Positions 13,853 to 24,306 are shown, numbered from the stretch's first letter. The stretch: 64,000 bases of DNA from Phoma sp. XZ068 (GCA_004835665.1 RBKR01000023.1:310001-374000), one strand, 5' to 3'. Numbers and translations are program-made. Notes: generated from the letters alone by a model not told the origin.

Positions 13853-14533
13853 TCAAGCATTACGGCAGGCACGGAAACTAGGATCGCTGCCTCCGTTTCC
13901 TCCTAGGTGCGTAATAGATGTACAGTAAGTGTACTGTCTTGTCTGGCCCTGACCGATGTTTTGCGCAACAGCAATAACTCGGTGCGGACCTTGACTTCCC
14001 TGGTCGCCGCCATTCCACAATGGATCGGCCAGGGGAAACTCGAAAAACTTAAAGCCTGCACGTCCAGTTTCGCAGCCGGAAATGCTGTTTAGTGCATTGA
14101 CGACATCCGTATCAGATGGAATGCCTTGGTTGTTGCCGTATTGTTGAGGGTAAGCTCGGGTACCCGCTTTAGCTACGAAAGCAACATGTTAACACAATTT
14201 CTGAGATAGGTAAACTAGCTGTTCCCGGGAATTTTACCTCTGCTGGTGATTGGGGTATTGGCGTTTGACACGAGAGCGTTGAATGATGATATAACATCCT
14301 GGCGTTCGAACCTGACACCTATTTTATAGTTAGATGAATTGAACACATTACAATCTCGTCTGCCTTGTCAACTAGTAAATCTAGAGGCTTAGTTAGTACT
14401 TACCTCCACAGTTAACTGCAAAGATTGTAGCCCTCTTGGTAAGTGCAATAGCGCTGTCCGGTTGGATGGTGGTAGGAGCCGCACTGATTGCAGCGACGGA
14501 AGCAAGAACTTGGAAAAGTAGAGATGGCTGCAT
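13853..14533 (-). CDS. Secreted RNase T1/N1-family protein (effector candidate)
   Basis: Three exons (14,533-14,404; 14,318-14,238; 14,172-13,853) give 176 residues; total coding length is divisible by three and introns are GT-AG (85 and 65 nt). The start at 14,533 is chosen because it opens a signal peptide (MQPSLLFQVLASVAAISAAP) followed by a short propeptide ending in Lys-Arg, a Kex2-type site. The mature part matches the guanyl-specific RNase T1 layout: NCGG near the N-terminus, an AYPQQYGNN block (T1 Tyr38/His40 region), FFEFPL (Glu58 region), GPHRV (Arg77 region), SITHLGG (His92 region) and a final Cys. The His40 position reads Gln, while the Glu, Arg and second His positions are kept. 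An insertion of about 20 residues follows the QQYGNN block. The stop lies 42 bp from the transposon edge. Either a functional RNase with altered base chemistry or a pseudo-RNase; family call fairly sure, role inferred. Confidence 0.78.
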
Positions 14534-14658
14534 ATTGAGAGACTTGAGCTGATTTAAGAGACAGCGGGAGTAGAATCTAGAGAGTAATTGAATAATGTGC
14601 AGGGGGGAAGCAGTAATCGCCAGCTGGTGAGCAGCTCCTGGACTTGCAAAGGTCCTCT

Positions 14659-14665
14659 TTTTATA
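14659..14665 (-). promoter_or_regulatory. TATA box of the RNase T1-like gene
   Basis: TATAAAA on the minus strand, about 125 bp upstream of the start codon at 14,533. This supports the downstream Met over the earlier in-frame Met at 14,674, which lies upstream of the box. Confidence 0.5.
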
Positions 14666-15035
14666 GTTCTCCACTACTAACTCGGAATGGTTTTGCTGTA
14701 AATTCTTACGTTATAAGCATTGGCTGATTTCGGCCCTGGCTTCAATCTCGGTCAGTCCTGCACATCACAATAGCCTGATGCTTCAATCAATAGAATTAAT
14801 TCGGACCTTTATACTTTTGTGTCTATCTTGAAATGGTTAGTAAGTTTGTAGTCGTACGCATGTAATAAATTTCGGATCTATACGGATGTACCAGGCAAAT
14901 GTATGCACAAGTATCCTGTATAAAGGACCTGAATTGAATCATTAAATTATGCTATGGCATTCTCCCTGGAGTCAGATCATTCCGCTTACAATTTCAATGT
15001 GTACGTTTAGTGAATGTGTGTATGAACCCCCTGTA
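14666..15035. other. Intergenic, no gene seen
   Basis: Moderately AT-rich spacer between two minus-strand genes. Only short frames occur, none with recognisable features. It presumably contains the upstream promoter of the RNase-like gene and the 3' region of the DUF3632 gene. Confidence 0.5.
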
Positions 15036-15998
15036 TTAGCTACACGAAATTTCAATCCGTTCCATCTCAGCCACTGCTCTCTTCACGTCTTGCATCAAGC
15101 CTTCCCTAAGAGCCAGGTCGTGCGAGACTTTGCACAGCTGTTCTTTCCAGAAATTCCATCGATGTAAACTGAACCCACTACCATTCCAAAGGAGCCACTT
15201 GCCGCTGCTGGTGTGATCCATACGCTTGTAGTTGTCTCTGCACAATTCGAAAATTCTCTCGCCAGCATGCAGTATCCATATCGTAGTGGGAGCTACATAC
15301 ATGGTCGCACGAGCTTCAGGGCTTGGTGACTCGTAAGGACCTTCCAATGCCTCTTTTAAGCAGACCTCGGCGTACAACGACATATCTATCATTTCTGGGT
15401 AGCGGCTGACCAATGTGGCTGCATATTTGGTAGCATTTAAGAATGGAGTGGCTTGAGCAAGCCAGTCGTGTTCCTGAAAATCCTCATCGGCCTCGACAGC
15501 TGTTTTTGTTAACGTCCTCAACTAAGGACACTATTTGGACGCCACTAAGCGCCCTATACTGATGAACTTACAGATTCCATACTCTCTGAATGTCAAAGCC
15601 CACAGAGGTAAGTCACTCCAGAAATGGCCAGCCCATTCGTGTTTGATAGCATGACCCTGCTGATCTATGACAGAATGGAGCCCCTTAACCGATACAAGTA
15701 GCTCAACCAAATGTTCGTTGAATTCGTCACTGCCACTGAAGTTTCGCAACGCATCGCACAGGATATTCCACAAAGCTCCAACACGTTGGTCCTCCGGATC
15801 AACCTGGATGATGGGCTCGTAAATGTCGGCAATGCTACAAGCAGCATCCTTCGGAGATAATGCGCCGTCCAGGAGACTCTGGAATACATCGAGGATGCTT
15901 TGAGTCGCTGCGTCTTGGTAGACCCGCGACGCACGCTGTTTGCTTGCCCAAACTTCCACGGCCATGACTATAGAAGCAGGCAGAATAAGATGGGCCAA
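15036..15998 (-). CDS. DUF3632-type fungal protein
   Basis: Two exons (15,998-15,572 and 15,499-15,036) joined across a 72-nt GT-AG intron give 296 residues; length is divisible by three. A second Met at 15,965 (MAVEVWASKQRASRVY) may be the true start. The first exon has the helical segment typical of DUF3632 (a Gly-Ala-Leu-Ser pattern, then IADIYEPI) and ends in a WSDLPLWALTFREYG stretch, which in this family precedes the conserved Arg-Glu-Tyr region. The second exon has W-L-A...FLNATKYAA and a Trp-rich tail. Cytosolic by absence of signal or membrane segments. The molecular function of DUF3632 is unknown. Family assignment is from memory of its pattern. Confidence 0.6.
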
Positions 15999-17260
15999 CA
16001 GTTAAGAGGATGAAAAAGCAAAATGATGAGATATGGTTTGCTGTTGCACAGATCTATGACAGTGTTGTCGACGAAGTGTTTGGTTGAAACATGGCGAGGC
16101 GAAATCGACCTTGGCGGTCGAAGTTAGCCGCACAGAACTGCCGCTGAGGTTACACCGCCTCGCGGCTCTACTACGGTAATGTTGATCTTCAAGTACTGGT
16201 AGTTTCTTGCGATTGAGCATCGCGCCGATTGGTGTGATCGTTTGCACCCGAGTAAGCATCTTTAATATGGGTTACAACTAAGCTTCTGTCTCTCTGCTGT
16301 ATCTGGACATGTCCATGTTCAACCTAGCCACCAAATGACACCTCCCCTAGCCTGTAGGCATCAATGCTGGTACCTTGACACTATAATGTACAGAACATTC
16401 AGCTAGATCCCATAACTGTATGTCAATACTCCCACGAAGAGGAGTTCAGGGCAGCAATGTTATTGAGATTTTGGTCAGCGGTTTCATCCATTTGGTTTCT
16501 TAATCAATTGGCATCTTCAGCAGTACAAGTCACTTGGAGGATTAGTCAAGCAGCTCGCAATCACGGCCCCTTATTTGGAACAGATTTTAGATCTTAATTG
16601 TTGAAAAACTTTAACACATAGTAAGACCGCGGCCTCGTCACCACTAGAACATTGTCAGAAGTACATTAGGTAGTGTCGGAAACCCTTAATTATTCAGTAA
16701 ATCACGTCCGGCTTTGGCGTAGTTTTAACAGAGATAAAGATTGTCCAAGTAGTTGTATAGCTACCCCCAGACTTTCAGCATTTTCTCTAATAACGATGTT
16801 GATTCTGGACAAGTCTGCGAACTTTTGTTGGCCTAGGCAGTACTAGGGTGCGCTTACAGAGCACGTGATTGCTAGATTGAGCTCCCCGTTAGTTTGAAAC
16901 AAGTCGGGTACGTCTGTTTAACGCTCGTATCCTATGCAAAGGAAAGGCCACACTAACTGAATCCTTGATTAGTCGATACCTTGTACGAGCAGGTAAATTA
17001 CGCCGTGCCAAGTATTGGAGTAGAATGCTATGCTTAAAGATTCCAAGAGCTATAGTAAGACCGAAGGACTCTTTGACTGTATTTTGCTTAGTGGCTTTAA
17101 GTGAAGCCGTACAACCAGGCAGGAACCGGCAGTGCTGGAATATTGCCGATTTAATTTCAAACCCCTTGCAAGATAGTGCCGAGGAGTTGGTCCGCAGGCC
17201 TCCTTTGTAGTGTCCTGAATACTGATGGGTCTAATACGGGTTCTTCTCGATAATCATAAC
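15999..17260. other. Long intergenic region, no convincing gene
   Basis: Open frames at 16,002-16,259 (minus) and 16,965-17,210 (plus) have no recognisable domain, signal peptide or splice continuation and read as chance frames. Composition is near the local average with no RIP saturation. Confidence 0.4.
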
Positions 17261-17268
17261 TATATAAG
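17261..17268 (+). promoter_or_regulatory. TATA box of the crystallin-like secreted protein gene
   Basis: TATATAAG about 108 bp upstream of the ATG at 17,376, at typical fungal TATA spacing. Confidence 0.5.
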
Positions 17269-17375
17269 CTTGGTCTGCGTTCACAATATCCGTTTATCAG
17301 ACCGCAAAGGTTTTAACTTCTTCGGTCATTTCTCTCTCTCTGCCAACATCACGGAACATTTTACATTCATCGATC

Positions 17376-17782
17376 ATGCTCAAGCTCACTGCCATCCTCC
17401 TCAATGCTGCCGTTATGGCCAGCACAGCCAATGGTGCACTTCTTTATCTCTGTACTTCTAAAGACTTTACTGGAGAGTGTACGAACTTTGAAGCTGGAAC
17501 CGGCGCATGTGGTATATATTGCCTATCCGTTACAAGTCTACGTTCTGTGAAACTAACCGCGAGAACAGTTACACTTCCATATAACGATGCTATTTCTTCG
17601 ATTCGCATGAACGGATACACTTGCGATTTTTTCACGTAAGACTCCTCAGAAGATCGATGGATGTAATACTAATAGCAAGCAGCGACAAGAACTGTGGCGG
17701 CAGTTGGACTACCTTTTCATGGGATCAGCACAACCTTCGTCAGACCACTTGGAATGACCAGTTTACTTCTGTTCGTTGCTAG
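17376..17782 (+). CDS. Small secreted cysteine-rich protein, possible beta/gamma-crystallin-like fold
   Basis: Exon 1 (17,376-17,635) and exon 2 (17,683-17,782) encode 119 residues; the 47-nt intron is GT-AG. The first 20 residues (MLKLTAILLNAAVMASTANG) form a signal peptide ending at an Ala/Gly-type cleavage site. The mature chain has eight cysteines spread over two similar halves: LYLCTSKDFTGEC ... NDAISSIR and CDFF.DKNCGG ... NDQFTSVRC. Such paired C-x-D-x-x-F-x-G-x-C and N-D-x-x-S/T-S-(V/I)-R motifs are what I associate with crystallin-like secreted fungal proteins; this is pattern-based. The acceptor reads AAGCAG, so splicing at either AG would add or drop one residue. Likely extracellular; effector, antimicrobial or wall-associated roles are all possible. 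Confidence 0.65.
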
Positions 17783-17922
17783 ACGCTCTAGTAGGCCGGC
17801 ATACTGACCTTCTGTGATGTCGACCATTCGTGTTCAGAGCACCTTCAGCAGAACGAGGAACGTCGTTTCAACAGGCTGTGCGGGAGGCTACATGCTGTGG
17901 TTATATATAATAAAGACTATAG

Positions 17923-18396
17923 TTAAGACAAGCTAATACTTATATTTGCTGTCTTTAAGAGCATATCCTTGTCACAAAATTCAACCACCTTCTTAACTCT
18001 AGAACTGCCCTCATTGAGATACAAGAACCAAGGTTGCTCGGCCGTGTATAACTCTCCATTGTTGGGGTGTACTTCTGCGATAGACGTGAAAGAGGCCCGG
18101 CGTGCCTTAGTATCGATCACCGGGTTTAATATGATATTGTTCTTGGACTTCAATGCCTTGATGTCCTTTGCAAAATTCTCCTAGTACTTTGTTGCGTCGA
18201 AAAAGAAATCTGTGGGTAGGCCAAATGCCTCGGGCACAGATGCAGGAAGCAGGTGTCGAGTACAGTCTACTGTAATGTCGCGGTTGATAATGGAGGCGTT
18301 GTTCAACGTCCCGCCCTCTTCGAACGCTGATAAGAAGACTCGGGCTGTCGCTTCAATACGCTTTCTAAGACTTGTCGAGGAATAAGCTGAGGCCAT
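17923..18396 (-). pseudogene. NTF2/SnoaL-like small protein, broken by one in-frame TAG
   Basis: Two open segments (18,396-18,181 and 18,180-17,923) are in the same frame and separated only by a single TAG at 18,183-18,181. The reading runs from MASAYSSTSLRKRIEATARV through FFFDATKY, stop, ENFAKDIKALKSKNN, to QPWFLYLNEGSSRVKKVVEF. The stop sits where a Trp would suit (TGG to TAG), which on the other strand is CCA to CTA, a CpA-to-TpA change. The final W-F-L-Y...G...V...EF pattern resembles small NTF2-like ketosteroid-isomerase-type proteins common in fungi. An upstream in-frame Met at 18,447 also exists. The nonsense reading is strong; the family call is moderate. Confidence 0.6.
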
Positions 18397-18447
18397 GATG
18401 AAACAAGTTGTCAGAATTCTTGAGAGAGTCAGGTAGGAGCAGACCAA

Positions 18448-18929
18448 AGTGGTACAGTAGAAAACTTAGGAGTGATGTGAACGCATTTCACGTTTGGTCA
18501 ACCGCCTTCTTATGTTACCACACGGAATGACATCAATAGCATCCCACATCAATCTTACTCCTGCTTAATCCGAGGCACAGTCCTTCCCGGCAATAAGGGC
18601 AATCCCATCCATTAATACCGTTCTTGCAATGATGCTTTACGGACCAAATTGATGAAAGGAATCTGGTAGCACCGTTCACTTTACAACTTTATGACTCGCT
18701 GTGATGACATTATAGCCTTTTAGGGCCTAATGTGTTTTCACTAACGCTAACATCTTAACGTTATCTTGGCTCCGATCTATGACCTTCTCCTGTTCCAGTC
18801 TAGCCCATGAAGTGCTTGATGCACGGGCACCGTCCCGCTTCACCATGATTCAGCGCACAACACATGTCGACTTCGATTACCTGGGGCCGATCGGACATCT
18901 TTTTTCGCTCTTTTCTATAACTCAGAATA
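18448..18929. other. Intergenic, shared upstream region of divergent genes
   Basis: No gene seen. It lies between the minus-strand NTF2-like pseudogene and the plus-strand bZIP gene and should hold both promoters. Confidence 0.4.
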
Positions 18930-19966
18930 ATGGAACATTCCGTTACTCCGCTTTCTTCTGCCCTCTGGGAGGGCAAAGCGAAAAATAACGGCGATCACCT
19001 CAATCACATCGACACCAAGTCCGAGGCTGAGGCCAACAAACAGCGCAGGAAGATTCAGAATCGGAAGAGCCAAAGAGCAGTTCGTTAGTTCTTCCCTCAT
19101 ACCTCTCTGTCTCTCTGCTGAACTAATGGCTTGAAGGACTGCGAAATAGGGAGCGAAACCCGGGAGCCGCTCGGACAACAGTGCACCCATTTCAAGTCAG
19201 TCGCTGGCGCCTCAACAAACCCGATGATTATTCATCGCAAAGTCCTTCATCATTTTCGAACGTTGCAACCAACATATACGTCACCTCTCAGCCACCTCAT
19301 CCTTATGTCAGTACATCAACGTTCACACCCGCACACGCCGGGGTCCTTCAAATGCCACCGCACACCGCCACAATTCATACCCAGGCTTCCTTAACCCCTC
19401 CGCCTATCATCTTTCCGCTCTCAAGTGATCACCTCCTCCATCTTGTTCATTATAATGTCTTCCGCGGCTTCGTTTCCAACAAGCGCACTCTCAATACCCT
19501 GCTCACGGGCTGGACTAACGCTCCCCCCTCCCCAACTACCTGTCCCATCAGCGGTCCTTACCGTGACGACACAACTGTCTATCCGTTAAACCCCAATATT
19601 CCTCTCTCCCTCATTCCGACCCACCTCCAACAGACCTGCTTGCACTCTTTGTGGATAAACCACATACCCTTCCCCTGCATCCGTGACAATCTCATAAAGC
19701 ATGAGGGGACTTTCGATCACTGGGAGCTACTGCGAGATTTCATCGGTGAGCTTATGGGTGACGCATCGGCTCAACAGCAACAAAACAGGCCCCTCACGAT
19801 CACTGTCTCCAATCCCAAAATCATGTCGACCTTGCCTTTTAAAACAGCATGTGACGAAGACGAGGTTACGGCGGGGCGCGGGGGCCTTATTGTTTGGGAC
19901 AACCATACGACATGCATGATTGGGAAGGCACACCTGGCTTTCTTGCGAAGTGGTCATGGGCTGTGA
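18930..19966 (+). CDS. bZIP-type transcription factor with DUF3425 C-terminus
   Basis: Exon 1 (18,930-19,083) and exon 2 (19,137-19,966) give 327 residues across a 53-nt GT-AG intron that splits the basic region, as is usual in this family. The basic motif is RRKIQNRKSQRAVRLRNRER, matching N-x3-Q-R-x2-R of fungal bZIP proteins. What follows is Pro/Ser/Thr-rich and shows no regular leucine heptads. The C-terminal half (about residues 140-300) has the DUF3425 pattern: LHLVHYNVFRGFVSNKRTL, PLSLIPTHLQQTCLHSLWI, then HWELLRDF. Nuclear DNA-binding role is inferred from the family. Missing zipper is the odd point; the protein may dimerise weakly or rely on the DUF3425 region. A related gene lies at 23,192-24,306. 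Confidence 0.8.
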
Positions 19967-20305
19967 AAGGATGCAACGATATAATTGAATCTAGTAACCA
20001 ACGGAGGCTGATGAGGGGAGAGGAACCCATGCGACTTTCTGAACCGAAAAGGTAGACGTTATGCCGCATAAGTCCGAATGCATATGAAATAGGCCAGCTA
20101 ACTTCCAACATAAACAAATTTTCAAGTACTGTGACCATTATTATCATGTCTCAATTTTGTGTGAAAGGATGGTGAAGAAGACTATCACAAAAACTGGCAA
20201 GATTGAGTATGTTACACTCCGCATCACTACTCGACAACATCGCGCCATCAGCAAAGACGGCTTCCTACCTGTGTCACAACGGATTTGAATAGGGGTTTCT
20301 TGATC
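19967..20305. other. Intergenic, 3' regions of convergent genes
   Basis: No gene seen between the plus-strand bZIP gene and the minus-strand SDR pseudogene. Confidence 0.4.
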
Positions 20306-21301
20306 TTACTCCTGCGGCAATCTGACAAGTGTGAGCGAGTCGCTCCACAGCCTCTTCGCCTTCTCCACTTCATAGGCATATGGGGCATACCCGAGCGCAG
20401 TGAACTGGTCTTCCCCTTCCGCATATAGCTCTGCAACGGTGCAGTCGACGAGGTACTTGCCGCCCTCGTGTTCCCATGCCTTGCCGACTGCCGCCCAAAC
20501 CGAGGTGGCGTCACCCTGCTCAATGCTCTTCATAATGGGATACAGGTACTCCATTCCTTTGAAAGCATCTGGATGCATGTGCTGGGTCAGTCCCGTCTGG
20601 ACAAGACCAGGATGAACGCTTGTAGAGTGTAGGTGGCGCGAGCCATAGCGGCGCTCGATCTCGTTAGCCACGTAGATATTGGCCGTCTTGGATTGGCCAT
20701 AGGCCACATTGGGGTCATATTCGCCATTCTAGAAGTTGTAATTATCGGAATTATTCATGTCGTGGACGTTGTGGGCCGAGGAAGCAAGACTGACAACGCG
20801 GGACGGGAGTTCGGGGCGGGCGGATTTCAGGAGTGCGGGTTCCAAGAGCTTTTAGAAGAGGAAATGTGAGAGGTGGTTCGTTCCAAACTGAAGTTAGTGG
20901 CCATCGGCGGTTAGACAGAGATCGGGGATGGCCATTATGCTCGCATTGTTCACGAGGAGGTGAATTTTCGGGGTCTTGGCGAGGATGGCAGCGGCAGCGG
21001 CGCGGACGGATTCGAGGTTTGCCTGGTTCATCTCGATAATGTCCATGCGGGATGGTTCAAAGATCCCAGCAAGGGCTGATTGAGCCTTAGCAACGTCTCT
21101 GGCCATCAGAAACAGGGTGGCGCCAGTGGCAGCCAGGGCACAAGTGGTTTCAATACCTATACCGGAACACGTGCCGGTAATGACAATGACCTGGCCCATG
21201 AGCTTGCCTTCAACGCCCTCATCCTGAATAATCTGCAGGGCCGTTGGGCGCGCGTCGCCAGGACCGTTTGGCTTTGCGTGGGCTGCAACGTAGCGCGACA
21301 T
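20306..21301 (-). pseudogene. Short-chain dehydrogenase/reductase pseudogene with three in-frame stops
   Basis: One continuous frame of 332 codons runs from 21,301 to 20,306, interrupted by TAA, TAA and TAG inside 20,730-20,894 (after TADGH, after HLSHFLF and after DNYNF). Each is explained by CAA or CAG changing to TAA or TAG, a CpA-to-TpA transition. The rest is a classical SDR: nucleotide-binding TGTCSGIG (about residues 42-49), LVNNASIM in place of the usual NNAG, and the catalytic AYGQSKTAN (Tyr-x3-Lys). The closest type is the retinol-dehydrogenase/WWOX-like oxidoreductases. No intron would remove the stops without breaking the frame, so the gene is dead unless read-through occurs. Confidence 0.85.
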
Positions 21302-22338
21302 GATTGCATTGGCAAGTTGAGGGATGCTACGAGATGGTGATGATGATCAAAACTTGCTTAGTTATCGTGAGGAGGACTAATATGATCTTGAGCAGTTGGG
21401 TTATCAAGTCGTGTCACAACAGGCGGGGGAAGTTCACTTATATGGTCAAGTCATTAAGGACGGATTAACGGCGGTATGGCCCTGAAGCGTGACTGCGTCA
21501 TTCCTTGCCCTTCAACCCTTTTTTTCTCAAACTCATAACTGCCGAATGACAATTCTGCCCCGTTCAGACTAGTCGTTCTTTCCATGATTAGTAAGATCCA
21601 AAGATAGCTCTTGATTGATAACGTTTCGTGAATCGGAGTTAAGCATGGGTGTTATATTCGCTCCCTACCTCTTACCATTGCTATCACTTTTGCACAACCC
21701 AGTGCGATGACACTTCTCTTCTTTCGTACTAGTCAATCTCTTCACGGATGGTACGCTCGAGTACTAGTACATAGCATGGAAGTCTCGCAGCACTACAAGG
21801 GGACCAGACTGCTCACGACATAACGTATCTCAAAGCAGAATCGATCCGGCTGTTGATTGAAGTTCTTCGCAATCTTAATGAAGGTGCCTTATCATCTTCC
21901 ACAGCACTATTCGTTTCCTAGCATTGCACAAGGGAAATCCTCCTCTCATATGACAAATATCTGAACACTAGGGTCCCTACCCAATATGCTCCGCAAGGCA
22001 AGCATTATGTCAATTGTAGGCATTATTAAAGAACAGCAATTGGCACAGGGTGTTGTCAACCTCAGTGTTACTTATATAGTGCTGCTATCTACGTACAGGG
22101 AAATGTCGATTGGCAAAAGCAAGAGCTATTATAGTATTTGTTTGTAAAGAAACAGCCCACCGAAAGAGTACATGTCTATCGAGTTCTCTAGCGTACAATC
22201 GTGCTGATATCAATTTTCCTTTGTGCTGACTTTCTTGACAGGTGTCGAGCCCAACGTACGTCGCGCTGAATTCATTCAAAGACACCAGCAACATCTAGGC
22301 TCGTCCACCTTCGGCAGTATACGAGCACCATCGACAAC
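21302..22338. other. About 1 kb without a gene
   Basis: Only short frames are present, none with a recognisable motif. Base composition is ordinary for the window and no repeat was noticed. Confidence 0.4.
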
Positions 22339-22827
22339 CTAATCCACTTTCCTCACCTCCTGATATCGTCCAAACCAGTCGGGCTTCCAACCAAGTGCGA
22401 AAACTCTCCATAGCACGAAAGGCAATAATTGCGTTGCTCCAGCCAACAAAGACTCCTTTCTCATGCCGTTTTCCATCGTAAATGCTTGCCATAATAATAA
22501 CGGAATATACAAAAGCTCGAAGATCAGTATGACGAAGTATAGCAGTTGACGGGATTCGATTGCATTCTTGGTGTTGGGTACGAAGAGGCCAACGCTAACA
22601 CCGACGAGCACATTCACAGCGCCAAATTGCTGGGCAGATTGCAGTGCTGTTGTCGTGACTTGGGTAGCAGTAGCTCCCATTGTGTGAAGTAAATAGTGAC
22701 GTGGTAGGAACATGTAGTAGGCACCCACACCAACTGTGGTAAGTGACTCGAAGGCCAGAGCAGCGCGGATGATGCTGCCTGGAGCAGAATGATCGCCTCC
22801 TTGGAGAGAACGTGCGGTAGGTGACAT
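22339..22827 (-). CDS. Small multi-pass membrane protein, unknown function
   Basis: Single-exon frame of 162 residues. Four hydrophobic segments are visible: about residues 20-42 (IIRAALAFESLTTVGVGAYY), 65-85 (QFGAVNVLVGVSVGLFV), 92-115 (LLYFVILIFELLYIPLLLWQ) and 127-148 (LLAGATQLLPFVLWRVFALG). It ends in a Trp-rich WKPDWFGRY segment. The arrangement resembles small four-helix fungal membrane proteins often annotated only as hypothetical. I do not recognise a family. A TATA-like AT run lies about 110 bp upstream. Confidence 0.6.
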   Translation of the reverse strand: MSPTARSLQGGDHSAPGSIIRAALAFESLTTVGVGAYYMFLPRHYLLHTMGATATQVTTTALQSAQQFGAVNVLVGVSVGLFVPNTKNAIESRQLLYFVILIFELLYIPLLLWQAFTMENGMRKESLLAGATQLLPFVLWRVFALGWKPDWFGRYQEVRKVD

Positions 22828-22935
22828 GTCACTAAGACGGTGCGCGTAAGATGTCTCGGCAATTTTTTTAAGATGACAAGAAGTTGTGGTTTTGTTGATA
22901 GGTGGATATCATCACTCTTCTTTTGCATTTCACTC

Positions 22936-22946
22936 TTTTTATATAT
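22936..22946 (-). promoter_or_regulatory. TATA-like element upstream of the four-helix membrane protein
   Basis: ATATATAAAAA on the minus strand, about 110 bp upstream of the start codon at 22,827. Confidence 0.45.
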
Positions 22947-23191
22947 CGTTGCCATAGAATAATTTACTTGAGGTAAGACGTAATGGGTGGTGCTTAGAGC
23001 ATTGATGCCGAAGCTTGTCGCCAAGTTTGACTAAACCGCCACCATAACGTTATGTCTAGCCGAAAGGGGCAAGGACATAGTTGACAAATGCGGAGTTCGA
23101 TTTGAACTCCAGCCATTTCACCTACTACACGATTGTCCATACGCATTCACCCAAATTTCACATTCGCAGATTTAACATAACGAGAGGCATT

Positions 23192-24306
23192 ATGACATCT
23201 CAGCAAATGTCTGTTCCGCATGGCCCAGACCGTCAGCGAATGCTTAATGTGCTCGCCCAACGGAGATACCGTAAGAAATACATGCACATCATTTCACTTT
23301 GCATCTCGTACTTAATCTGTTTAGGTCAGCGTAAGCGGGAGCGGCTGCAATCTTTAGAAACGAGGCTCAGCGCCGGTCTTCGCGGTACGACTGCAATGTA
23401 TGCTTCAGGCGAAGAGATGCAGCTTCAGCACCCAATGCAACATCAGCTTCTCAGGCAAGGCAACCCTAGCACGCCCATTGATCCTCCCTATGATCTGTGT
23501 CAAGATCTCATAACCGAAGCTTCCAATGCGACTTGTATCTACTTTGAGTCACATGAGTTGGCACTTAAGGCGTCAGAAAGTTCTTTATCTATAATGATGG
23601 ATCAATTCGATTGTAACAACAATCTGCCTCATGGTATGCCCTGATAATTTCAGTCACACACCCTGCTGTCACTGTGCTTATTTGGTCTATAGGTCGCACA
23701 CCTCAAAGTTCTACGTCAACTTCTGATTCTGAGCTATCAGCAGAACTTCAAGATCTTGAAATGTCACAATTTACATTCCCATCGGATCGTGCAATTGACA
23801 TTCCAACTCTCAAAACTATGGAAGTCTCACTTCGGATTGCAGACATGCTTGGCCTTGCGGACGAATTATTAGACCTCACTATAAGCCGTGTTCTCGATGT
23901 ATCGACATTTTCAGTACCCTTGGGAGATCTGCCCGAAAACCTGCGCCCAACGGAAGCACAGCTCTTACTGCCGCACAATCCAGTATTAGACGTTCTTCCT
24001 TGGCCGTCAGTGAGATCGAAACTTATCTGTCTTTTCAGCCAGCCTGACCAGCTTAGACCGCCGATCGCGAGAGGCTCCATGGCTATCATGCGGCTACTCC
24101 AGGGCCTCGATGATGAGTCTGAAGGGGCCCGCGTGACATCAGATATTACTGGACATGGATATGATGAGAAATGCTGGGAAATCGGACAGGCTGTCTTCAA
24201 AGACTGGTGGTGGGCACTTGATTTTGAGATTGTCTCCAATTCAAATCAGCTAAGACATTTAAGAGGGGCGCCACCACTACAGCTGAACAATTCGGTTACC
24301 CTGTAA
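23192..24306 (+). CDS. bZIP transcription factor with DUF3425 C-terminus
   Basis: Three exons (23,192-23,270; 23,325-23,633; 23,693-24,306) encode 333 residues with GT-AG introns of 54 and 59 nt; the first intron splits the basic motif, restoring NVLAQRRYRQRKRERLQSLE. This fits N-x3-Q-R-R-Y-R and leads into only one or two weak leucine repeats (LQSLETRL). The C-terminal region carries the DUF3425 pattern: ADMLGLADELLDLTISRVLD, LLLPHNPVLDVLPWPSVRSK (LPHHP...D.LPWPSVR is the family hallmark) and KDWWWALDFEIV near the end. Family members regulate stress and secondary metabolism in other fungi; the targets here are unknown. The stop lies 55 bp from the stop of the convergent Zn2Cys6 gene. Confidence 0.88.

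Noticed and set aside
13907..14092. Plus-strand 61-codon frame at the transposon edge
   Set aside because: It is antisense to exon 3 of the RNase T1-like gene, whose family motifs read on the minus strand.
14949..15167. 72-codon plus-strand frame
   Set aside because: Overlaps antisense the 3' end of the DUF3632 gene; no motif or signal peptide.
19181..19966. Stand-alone 261-residue protein
   Set aside because: It begins at a GTG and is the second exon of the bZIP-DUF3425 gene; the intron at 19,084-19,136 joins it in phase to the basic region.
23085..23115. Possible tRNA T-arm (GTTCGATTTGAACTCC-like)
   Set aside because: No acceptor stem, anticodon arm or D-arm could be fitted around it.
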